Positions 1 to 5,223 of a DNA stretch of 8,244 bases are shown here, in pieces. The position numbers were made by a program, and so were the translations under genes. The stretch lies in the NCBI GenBank assembly GCA_903922535.1, contig CAIXUF010000603.1:1-8244 (forward strand), in the 5' to 3' direction. The stretch's first letter is position 1. Each line of letters opens with the position of its first letter. Below the pieces are notes generated by a model. The model did no database searches and was not told the origin of the DNA. It saw only the letters and a program-made list of their open reading frames with translations. The DNA is from Candidatus Hydrogenedentota bacterium. GTDB lineage: Bacteria > Hydrogenedentota > Hydrogenedentia > Hydrogenedentiales > CAITNO01.

Positions 1-110
1 CGCCCGCGGTCCAATATGCTATTCTCCCGGCGCGTCTTCCGATCCCAATCCAGCGTAAAACGCATAACCGCACCCCGGTATTTGGGGCGCACTCGTGGGA
101 AAGTATTACC
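1..110 (+). promoter_or_regulatory. Upstream region of nadA with weak ribosome binding site
   Basis: No gene is visible in this stretch. A GGGA at 97-100 lies 10 nt before the nadA ATG and is the only Shine-Dalgarno-like sequence, so it is a weak site. A short inverted repeat, CCCC at 73-76 with GGGG at 84-87, is extended by GC/GC after one mismatch. It could fold in the leader, but it has no T-run and is not a convincing terminator. TATGCT (15-20) and TATTCT (20-25) resemble -10 boxes, but any matching -35 would lie off the window, so no promoter is called. Confidence 0.3.
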
Positions 111-1187
111 ATGCCTGATTCCGCCACCCTTCCCATCCCGGCCTCGATGGACGAGACGCTCAAACTGATGCGGGCCCGTCTGAGCCATGTCATTCCCGAT
201 TTTGAGATTCAGGCCAAGGCCGAGATCGCACACAAGATTAATCTCCTCAAACAGGAGATGAACGCCGTGATTCTGGGCCACAATTACATGGAGCCCGCGC
301 TTTACCACTCCGTGCCGGACTACACGGGCGATTCGCTCCAGTTGTCCGTGGTCGCCTCCAAGACCCAGGCGGACGTCATTGTTTTCTGCGGCGTCCTGTT
401 CATGGGCGAGTCCGCCAAGATCCTCAACCCCTCGAAGACGGTGCTGGTCCCCTCCGAAAAGGCCGGCTGCTCGCTGGCCGAGGGCGTTACCGCCGAGGAC
501 GTGATTGCCCTCCGCAAGCGCTTCCCGGACGCCGTGGTGGTGTCCTACGTGAACACTTACGCCTCGGTCAAGGCGGAATCGGACTACTGCTGCACCTCGG
601 GCAACGCGGACAAGGTGCTCAAGCACCTCATGGCCCTTGGGCACAAACGCATGATTTTCCTGCCCGACGAATACCTCGGGCGCAACACCGCCCTGGAACT
701 GGGCGTGCGCTATTTCGCCGCGGCGGACACCGACGAAAACTATGCGCTGCTTCCCGCGGACGAGCCGGTGGTCATCGGCTGGAAGTCGCGCTGCGAGGTC
801 CACGAGCTGTTCACCGTCGAGGACGTGGACAACATCCGCAAGCAGTACCCCGACGCCGTCATTCTGGCCCATCCGGAATGCAGCCCGGAAGTGATGGCAA
901 AGGTGGATGTGGCCGGGAGCACCAAGCTCATGGTGGACTACGTGCGCGACGTGGACGCGCCGCGCTACGCGCTCTTCACCGAATGCTCCATGGGCGACAA
1001 CCTTGCCGCCGAGTTTCCCCACCGGGAAATGGTCCGCGCGTGCAGCCTGCGCTGCAAGCACATGAACACCATCACCCTTGAGGACACGTTGGAGGCGCTG
1101 CGCAAGCTGCAGTACCAGGTGGAACTGAGCGACGACATCATCACCCGCGCGCGCACGCCCATTGACCGGATGATCTCCATCCGCTGA
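111..1187 (+). CDS. nadA: Quinolinate synthase NadA
   Basis: Quinolinate synthase is a cytoplasmic [4Fe-4S] enzyme that condenses iminoaspartate with dihydroxyacetone phosphate to give quinolinate, the precursor of NAD. At 358 aa it has the normal family length. Family motifs run in order: GHNYMEP (56-62), GDSLQLS (73-79), GESAKILNP (99-107), AGCSLAE (118-124), YVNTYASVKAESDYC (146-160), LPDEYLGRN (184-192), RCEVHE (227-232), AHPECSPEV (253-261), AGSTKLMVDYV (268-278), TECSMGDN (290-297) and CKHMNTITLEDTLEAL (315-330). Cys120, Cys228 and Cys315 match the positions of the three cluster ligands of the family; this is from remembered alignment, and Cys311 is the alternative for the third. The ATG at 111 has a weak GGGA site. 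nadB and nadC are not in the window. The gene heads an apparent operon with the two following plus-strand genes. Confidence 0.97.
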   Translation: MPDSATLPIPASMDETLKLMRARLSHVIPDFEIQAKAEIAHKINLLKQEMNAVILGHNYMEPALYHSVPDYTGDSLQLSVVASKTQADVIVFCGVLFMGESAKILNPSKTVLVPSEKAGCSLAEGVTAEDVIALRKRFPDAVVVSYVNTYASVKAESDYCCTSGNADKVLKHLMALGHKRMIFLPDEYLGRNTALELGVRYFAAADTDENYALLPADEPVVIGWKSRCEVHELFTVEDVDNIRKQYPDAVILAHPECSPEVMAKVDVAGSTKLMVDYVRDVDAPRYALFTECSMGDNLAAEFPHREMVRACSLRCKHMNTITLEDTLEALRKLQYQVELSDDIITRARTPIDRMISIR

Positions 1188-1197
1188 AGGATCCGCC

Positions 1198-1419
1198 ATG
1201 AAATACTTCAAGACCTCCCAATTCGTGCCCGGCAAGGGCGCCGCATGGACCTATTACGAGTGCGACGAGGCCGGCGTGATCCAGCGCCAGTTGACCAACA
1301 TCCCCGAGACGGGTGAAACCACCCGCGTGCCGGACCCCATTGTCAAGAAACTGTACCGTCCCGAAGTGCTTTCCGACGCCACCGCAGAGGAGTTCCTGGG
1401 ACTTTGGGACGCGCAGTGA
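1198..1419 (+). CDS. Small conserved-looking protein, 73 aa, function unknown
   Basis: A 73-aa acidic, soluble protein with no signal peptide or membrane segment. It starts with an ATG placed 6 nt after AGGA (1188-1191), directly after the nadA stop, so the ribosome binding site is good and read-on from nadA is likely. It has an aromatic N-terminal part (WTYYECDEAG, 18-27) and a C-terminal EEFLGLWDAQ (64-73). The layout, with W/YYE-DE early, a proline-rich middle and EF-x-x-LW at the end, reminds me of the small DUF6881-type proteins. That similarity is from memory, is weak, and gives no function. Its stop overlaps the start of the PHP gene (TGATG), which supports it as a translated cistron. 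Coding status is fairly sure; function is not known. Confidence 0.8.
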   Translation: MKYFKTSQFVPGKGAAWTYYECDEAGVIQRQLTNIPETGETTRVPDPIVKKLYRPEVLSDATAEEFLGLWDAQ

Positions 1420-2291
1420 TGGGCTGCGTCATCGAGTCCCCCTATCTGCCCGGTCCGGGTCCGTGGCTGCGCGGAAATCTGCACACCCACACCACCGAGA
1501 GCGACGGCAACCTGTCCCCGCAGGCCGTGGTGAACGCCTATGCCGCACTGGGCTATGACTTCCTGATGATCAGCGACCATGACCGCGTCACGCCCGTCGA
1601 ACAGCTTGACTGCAAAGGCATGACACTGCTGCGGGGAAACGAAATCACCGCAAACGGCCCCCACATGCTCCACGTGAACGCGACCACAAAGCTGGAGCCC
1701 AATGCCGACCGGCAGGCGCTCATCAACACCGCCGTCTTCATGGGCGGTCTTGCCATCATGAACCACCCCAACTGGGATGTCCAATTCAACCACTGCGACC
1801 AGCGCATATTGGAAGCGTTGACGGGATACACGGGCATCGAGATCTACAACGGCGTCACCCTGCGCGCCGAAGGGTCCCCCCTTGCCACGGACCGGTGGGA
1901 CATGCTGCTCAGCAAGGACCGCCGCGTCTGGGGTTTTGCCAACGACGACAACCATGACGACGCGGATCGGGGTGTCTGCTGGAACATGGTGCAGAGCGCC
2001 TCACGCGGGAAATCCGCCATACTCGAAGCGCTGCGCCTCGGCCGCTTCTACGCCAGCACCGGCGTTGTCATCGACGAGATACGGGTTGAAGGGCCGCGCA
2101 TTCGCGTCTTTTCACCGAACGCGCAGGCGTTTCGCGTCCACTGCAATCATGGATGCACCGCCGCGCAGGTGGACGGTTCACAGCTTGACTTCCAGGTTCC
2201 GAACCGCACGCCCTGGCGCTATGTCCGGATCGAATGCTTCGGACCCGGCACCAGCCAGGCGTGGACCCAGCCCTTCTTCTTGAAATCTTGA
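1419..2291 (+). CDS. PHP-domain metal-dependent hydrolase (CehA/McbA-like)
   Basis: A 290-aa cytoplasmic PHP-superfamily protein, probably a metal-dependent phosphoesterase; the substrate cannot be read from sequence. The metal-site motifs are intact: HTHTTESDG (H22, H24, D29), SDHD (D53, H54, D55), GNEIT (E75), HMLH (H82, H85), NHPNWD (H116), GIEIYN (E141) and DDNHD (D177, H179). The pattern resembles CehA/McbA-type metallohydrolases. After about residue 215 a short tail with beta-strand character (IRVEGPRIRVFSP, then WRYVRIECFG) may be an appended beta domain. I chose the ATG at 1419, which overlaps the preceding stop as TGATG with a GGGA (1406-1409) 9 nt upstream. An in-frame TTG at 1404 would add five residues and is less likely. 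It ends 24 bp from the convergent thioredoxin gene, and no clear terminator is seen in that gap. Confidence 0.9.
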   Translation: MGCVIESPYLPGPGPWLRGNLHTHTTESDGNLSPQAVVNAYAALGYDFLMISDHDRVTPVEQLDCKGMTLLRGNEITANGPHMLHVNATTKLEPNADRQALINTAVFMGGLAIMNHPNWDVQFNHCDQRILEALTGYTGIEIYNGVTLRAEGSPLATDRWDMLLSKDRRVWGFANDDNHDDADRGVCWNMVQSASRGKSAILEALRLGRFYASTGVVIDEIRVEGPRIRVFSPNAQAFRVHCNHGCTAAQVDGSQLDFQVPNRTPWRYVRIECFGPGTSQAWTQPFFLKS

Positions 2292-2315
2292 CCGTTCAGC
2301 CAATCCGCAAGAAGG

Positions 2316-3515
2316 TCACTTCGCGGGCGCGGTGGTCTTGACCAGGGCGGTGCACGCTTCGCGCAACGCATCTTCGAACTGGGGGGGGACGCCCCGGAAC
2401 ACCTTGCGGACCACGCCGTCCGTGTCAATGAGCACGATGCGGGGAATCGAATTCGCCTGATAGGCGCGGCTTGCCTTGCCTTCCGTGTCGAGCGCCACCT
2501 TGGGGTTGAGCTGCATGGCCGCGAGGAACTTCTCGATTTTTTCGGGCTCCTCCCCCTGGTTGATCGTATAGAGCACCACACCCCTGTCGGCGAACTCCTC
2601 CGTGACTTTGTCGACGATCGGCATGGCCTTGCGGCAGGGGCCGCACCAGGTCGCCCAGAAGTCGAGAACGACCGACTTCCCCCTCAAACCAGAGAGTTTC
2701 ACGCTGCCGCCGCCGAGCAGGGGCAGATCAAAATCCACCGCCTTCTTGCCTTCAAGCACATCCGCCCCGGGCTTGAGTTCCTCCACACCGTCCGGAGGCG
2801 TGAAGACAAACTGGCTGTCCTGGGTGTCCACGTTGGGTTTCCAGTCGGTGATGTCCACCTGGACAAGTGCCGAACTCACGCCGCTGTCCTTCCCCTGGCT
2901 CTTCGCGCTCTTGTCCAAGTCCACCTCCGCCCGGCGCAGCACCGGCGGGTCGCCGTGTGTCAGCCAGGCCGTGACGTCAAACCCGGAATAGCTCAGCAGA
3001 TACCCTTCACAGTCCGTTCCCTCAATGTTCTGATCGCCTTTGCCCTCAATGTTTCCGGAAGTGTCCAGCAGTTCCGTCTTGTTGTGCAGGAAACCGGCCA
3101 CCCAGGTGGTCGCGGTGTTGAGAATCCCCCGGGTGACCACGGTCATCAACTGGGTCCGGGGAATCGCCTCACCCGTCTTCTGATAGGTCCTGTCGCCGAT
3201 GATGTACAGGCAATGGGTGGTGCCGTCGCTCACCACACGGATTTGCTGCTTCTGCATGGTGAAAAGGCTGGACAATCCCGTCTTTCCCCTGAGAACCAGT
3301 TCCCCTTTGAGCGCGGAGTCGTTTGTGCCCCCATTTGCGGCCATGGTGCCCTTCACGGACTCGGTAAACCCAAGCGATTTAAGCTCCGCCGCATTTTGCA
3401 TGGCCGCCTGGACCCGTCCCCGCGGATCTTTCAACGGCGTCTGGGCAGGGGCCGTGCAGGCCAAGAAAGTGGCCCAACCCGCGACCAACAGGGCAAAAGT
3501 TCGTTTCTTCATCAT
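2316..3515 (-). CDS. Exported LolA/DUF2092-like protein with TlpA-type thioredoxin domain
   Basis: A 399-aa protein of the cell envelope. Residues 1-24 form a Sec signal peptide (KKR, a hydrophobic stretch, then APA before Q25). FLAC at 17-20 is a poor lipobox, so a lipoprotein is possible but not favoured. Residues about 30-245 look like the DUF2092/LolA-like fold of outer-membrane-linked carrier proteins, ending in FVFTPPDGVEEL. Residues about 256-390 are a TlpA/AhpC-TSA-type thioredoxin domain with WCGPC (290-294), DFWATW before it and a cis-proline motif SIPRI (356-360). The likely role is thiol-disulfide exchange outside the cytoplasm, with an unknown partner. The reading frame is open to 3998, but the start at 3515 is preferred: it begins the signal peptide and has GGAG 10 nt upstream on the minus strand. 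A second ATG follows at once. No good promoter was found. Confidence 0.88.
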   Translation of the reverse strand: MMKKRTFALLVAGWATFLACTAPAQTPLKDPRGRVQAAMQNAAELKSLGFTESVKGTMAANGGTNDSALKGELVLRGKTGLSSLFTMQKQQIRVVSDGTTHCLYIIGDRTYQKTGEAIPRTQLMTVVTRGILNTATTWVAGFLHNKTELLDTSGNIEGKGDQNIEGTDCEGYLLSYSGFDVTAWLTHGDPPVLRRAEVDLDKSAKSQGKDSGVSSALVQVDITDWKPNVDTQDSQFVFTPPDGVEELKPGADVLEGKKAVDFDLPLLGGGSVKLSGLRGKSVVLDFWATWCGPCRKAMPIVDKVTEEFADRGVVLYTINQGEEPEKIEKFLAAMQLNPKVALDTEGKASRAYQANSIPRIVLIDTDGVVRKVFRGVPPQFEDALREACTALVKTTAPAK

Positions 3516-4069
3516 TGTCTTTCGTCTCCAATCCCGCCCCGGCTCTTTCGGCGGCGGCCACGATAGTAACCTTTTCCTTCCCAAGGATACACGTTTTTGA
3601 CGGCCGACAAAGCGCGCCGGCATACCCCGGCGGCACCTGATGGCGTCGGATTCAGGCCTGGGTGCCCGGCGAATGAAAGCAAAGACTGTCACCCCAGTCG
3701 TCCGATAGGCGGGTTGCGCGAGCAGCCCTGGGGAAACGGGTGCGCTCCGTTTCGCTGCGGGCACCCTGCGGCGAGAACCCTCATGCCGGGTGATCGCAAG
3801 GAGCTGGCGCCGCGGCTTCATGCGGCGGTGCGGGCGAATTCTACGCCAGTCAAGTAGCCGCCCACGGCACCTCCGCTTGCCAAGTCCACAAGATCGGCCC
3901 CGCAACGGGCAAACGCCACTATGCCACCCAAGGCGGACATTCGAATCCCCGGTCATGCCCACGCGTACGGGGGTCCAACGCCGCCCCATTCCAAACACGC
4001 CTTCGCATGACGAATATACCCGCGTCTCCAGGGCAAATTACCCTTCCTCCGTCACAATACAGGCGTGGA
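3516..4069. other. Intergenic region, 554 bp, no convincing gene
   Basis: This stretch separates the minus-strand thioredoxin gene from the plus-strand heptad ORF, so it should hold promoters for both, but no clear -35/-10 pair was found. Short open frames at 3597-3857 and 3790-4089 lack ribosome binding sites and read as compositionally biased text without domains. Perfect stems are clustered at 3684-3766 (listed separately). Another occurs at 3808-3827, CGCCGC with GCGGCG and an 8-nt loop. A smaller AGGG/CCCT stem sits at 4030-4044. The density of stems suggests a dispersed intergenic repeat or a structured RNA rather than a decayed gene, but this cannot be settled from one copy. Confidence 0.6.
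3684..3766. other. Cluster of nested hairpins, candidate structured RNA or dispersed repeat
   Basis: Several perfect or near-perfect stems lie within 83 bp. CCCCAG (3692-3697) pairs with CTGGGG (3728-3733), enclosing GGTTGC (3712-3717) paired with GCAGCC (3722-3727) across a GCGA tetraloop, with one G-U pair. GAAACGG (3733-3739) pairs with CCGTTTC (3747-3753) across a 7-nt loop. GGGTGC (3738-3743) could instead pair with GCACCC (3761-3766), or its GTGC could form a pseudoknot with GCAC. A competing stem GACTG (3684-3688) with CAGTC (3695-3699) is also possible. The strand is undetermined. On the minus strand it would lie about 170-250 nt before the thioredoxin start. There is no match to a riboswitch or ncRNA that I know. 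Confidence 0.4.
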
Positions 4070-4393
4070 ATGTGTCCTATGAAGCGTGAGATGGGGCATA
4101 TGAAGCGTGAGATGCCTGATATGAAGCATAAGGTATATAATATGAAGTGTGATTCGCATAATATTAAGTTTTATTTAAGCCATATGAAGTCTCATATGAG
4201 TAATGTGATGCATGAGTTTCTCTATATGACGCATGAGATGAGCCATATTAAACGTAAGATGACTTATATGATGCGTGAGATAAGGCATATGAAGCTTAAG
4301 ATAAGCCATATTAAACGCCGTTTGCGGCGGATTGGACCGCCCATGGGGCGTTTGCGGGCCGCGGAGGAGCGGCTTAAGCCGTTCCAATACAGG
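4055..4393 (+). repeat. 9-bp direct repeat CAATACAGG flanking the heptad array
   Basis: CAATACAGG occurs at 4055-4063, just before the array, and again at 4385-4393, just after it. The first copy is followed by CGTGGAATGTG and the second by GAGATGTG, so the resemblance continues loosely beyond the nine identical bases. In both places the AGG of the repeat lies in ribosome-binding position before a possible start codon (4070 and 4405). It may be a duplicated start region, or array insertion into or expansion from such a site. A chance match is possible for nine bases. Confidence 0.4.
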
Positions 4394-4402
4394 GAGATGT
4401 GA
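4070..4402 (+). CDS. Met/Lys/His-rich heptad-repeat protein, coiled-coil-like, unknown function
   Basis: A 110-aa ORF made almost wholly of twelve 7-residue units: MKREMGH, MKREMPD, MKHKVYN, MKCDSHN, IKFYLSH, MKSHMSN, VMHEFLY, MTHEMSH, IKRKMTY, MMREIRH, MKLKISH, IKRRLRR. Positions 1 and 5 of each unit are nearly always Met, Ile, Leu or Val, giving the 4-3 spacing of an amphipathic coiled coil with a methionine-rich core and Lys/Arg/Glu/His outside. A 23-residue tail (IGPPMGR to QYREM) follows. There is no signal peptide. The frame is open from 4007, but that ATG has no ribosome binding site. I prefer 4070, with AGG at 4061-4063 six bases upstream; 4079 is also possible. Its TGA (4400-4402) is 2 nt before the FN3 gene ATG. 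It may be a real peptide or a DNA/RNA repeat that happens to be open. Confidence 0.5.
   Translation: MCPMKREMGHMKREMPDMKHKVYNMKCDSHNIKFYLSHMKSHMSNVMHEFLYMTHEMSHIKRKMTYMMREIRHMKLKISHIKRRLRRIGPPMGRLRAAEERLKPFQYREM
4079..4330 (+). repeat. Degenerate 21-bp tandem repeat, 12 units, AT-rich
   Basis: Twelve head-to-tail units of exactly 21 bp start at 4079, 4100, 4121, 4142, 4163, 4184, 4205, 4226, 4247, 4268, 4289 and 4310, with no indels. Each typically begins ATGAAG and ends CAT, so unit junctions often read CATATG, a palindrome (4097-4102, 4181-4186, 4286-4291). Units have diverged at most other positions. By count, G+C over the first eleven units (4079-4309) is 82 of 231, about 36 percent, far below the surrounding genes. 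The segment at 4058-4078 may be a worn thirteenth unit. There are no spacers, so it is not a CRISPR array. Confidence 0.9.
4391..4396 (+). promoter_or_regulatory. Ribosome binding site of the FN3 gene, inside the heptad ORF
   Basis: AGGGAG lies 8 nt before the ATG at 4405, ideal spacing. It decides the start in favour of 4405 over the in-frame GTG at 4399, which is only 2 nt from it. The site is inside the last codons of the heptad ORF, whose TGA ends at 4402, an arrangement that fits translational coupling by termination and reinitiation. Confidence 0.75.
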
Positions 4403-4404
4403 CG

Positions 4405-5013
4405 ATGGCAAGATTTCCAATCCGTGAGGCGGAGATTGTGGCACTGGCCCGGGGCATCGGGGCCGGGCTGGCGGACCATGCGGCGGTGTACCCCGCCCCG
4501 CCGGTGGCCCCGGCGGCGTTGCTGGGGTCGCTGAACGCATTTCTGGACGCCAAGAACGCGGCCACGGCCGCACAGGCGGCGGCCGAAATGGCCGTGGCTG
4601 AGAAGAGGGCCGCGCTCCAGTCGCTGGTGGACGACATGAAGGCGGAACTGCGCTACGCCGAGAGCGTGGTGAAGCGGGACGATGCGCGGCTGAAGATGCT
4701 GGGCTGGGGCGGGCGCGCAGTGCCGGCGGCGCTGGTGCCGCCGGGGCAGCCGCTGGGCCTGGAAGCGCCCCGGCAGGGCGGGGGCTGGGTCGGCCTCGGG
4801 TGGAAAGCGCCGATGGACGGCGGCGCGGTGGCCGCCTACCGCATCCAGCGGCGCCTGTCCACGGAGGAGGCGTGGACCGACGCCGGCATGTCCCTCGGCT
4901 GCGGGACCACGCTCAACGGCCAGGAGCGGGGCAAGGAATGGGAATACGTCGTCGTTGCCGTCAACATGGCCGGCGACGGCCCGCCGAGTAACACCGTGAC
5001 GGTCGTGTTGTAG
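4405..5013 (+). CDS. FN3 (fibronectin type III) domain protein with helical N-terminal domain
   Basis: A 202-aa protein in two parts. Residues 1-112 are Ala-rich and largely helical: FPIREAEIVALARGI at the start, APPVAPAALLGSLNAFLDAK (31-50), an Ala/Glu helix to about 75, then LRYAESVVKRDDARLKMLGWGGR (82-104 region). Residues about 113-202 form one FN3 domain, with beta-strand motifs GWVGLGWKAP, AAYRIQRR, ERGKEWEYVVVAVN and a final GDGPPSNTVTVVL. There is no signal peptide or membrane segment, so it is probably cytoplasmic, which is unusual for FN3. I remember closely similar 200-residue proteins from planctomycetes and related bacteria, with no known role; that is unverified. Start chosen on the strong AGGGAG. 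The upstream heptad ORF appears coupled to it. Confidence 0.85.
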   Translation: MARFPIREAEIVALARGIGAGLADHAAVYPAPPVAPAALLGSLNAFLDAKNAATAAQAAAEMAVAEKRAALQSLVDDMKAELRYAESVVKRDDARLKMLGWGGRAVPAALVPPGQPLGLEAPRQGGGWVGLGWKAPMDGGAVAAYRIQRRLSTEEAWTDAGMSLGCGTTLNGQERGKEWEYVVVAVNMAGDGPPSNTVTVVL

Positions 5014-5113
5014 GCGGCGGCGCGCACCGGGGCGTCACCGGCGCGGGGCGGCAGGCACGCGATACGGCGGGCGCTGTAAGGGCCCGCGCTTGTCCAAACT
5101 GTGAAAACAGGCG

Positions 5114-5142
5114 TTGACAGAATGGGGGCGGCGGTATATTCT
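5114..5142 (+). promoter_or_regulatory. Sigma70-like promoter of the surface protein gene
   Basis: A perfect -35 box TTGACA (5114-5119) is followed either by TATATT (5135-5140; 15-bp spacer, 5 of 6 matches to TATAAT) or by TATTCT (5137-5142; 17-bp spacer, 4 of 6). The two -10 choices overlap, so the element is the same. The predicted start near 5148 gives a leader of about 75 nt. The sequence stands out as AT-richer than its surroundings. Confidence 0.65.
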
Positions 5143-5211
5143 AAGAGCGTGAGACTGGCGGAGGCGGAGAGCGGGCACGGTATAGGCATAGGGTGGGCGT
5201 GAAACCAGGAT

Positions 5212-5216
5212 GAGGG
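5212..5216 (+). promoter_or_regulatory. Ribosome binding site of the surface protein gene
   Basis: GAGGG lies 7 nt before the ATG at 5224, and that ATG is followed at once by a signal peptide. Together these fix the start of the long open frame that runs to the window edge. Confidence 0.75.
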
Positions 5217-5223
5217 TTGGACG

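Larger units (their letters stand above)
5014..5223 (+). other. Intergenic region before the surface protein gene
   Basis: This 210-bp gap contains a promoter (5114-5142) and the leader of the surface protein gene. Just after the FN3 stop, CCGG (5027-5030) pairs with CCGG (5038-5041) across 7 nt, extended by three more pairs beyond one mismatch. It has no T-run, so it is at best a weak terminator. A small CTGT-gaaa-ACAG stem lies directly before the -35 box. No ORF in the gap has a ribosome binding site. Confidence 0.5.

Noticed and set aside
1254..1955. A 233-codon minus-strand ORF
   Set aside because: It is antisense to the small protein and PHP genes, both of which have better starts and, for PHP, complete motifs.
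3516..3998. N-terminal extension of the thioredoxin gene to 3998 (560 aa)
   Set aside because: The added residues are Arg/Pro-rich without a domain, and they would bury a clear signal peptide that starts at 3515 with GGAG upstream.
3597..4089. Small plus-strand ORFs at 3597-3857 and 3790-4089
   Set aside because: There is no ribosome binding site and no domain, and composition is typical of chance open frames in GC-rich DNA. They overlap the hairpin-rich part.
4079..4330. CRISPR array
   Set aside because: Units are 21 bp, contiguous and diverged, with no spacers of unique sequence and no cas genes nearby.
4175..4573. Minus-strand ORF of 132 aa containing heptads
   Set aside because: It begins antisense to the FN3 gene, has no visible ribosome binding site, and its heptads follow from the ATG...CAT form of each unit. 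Kept as an observation, not as a gene.
5022..5045. Rho-independent terminator after the FN3 gene
   Set aside because: The stem is only 4 plus 3 bp with a mismatch, and no T-run follows.
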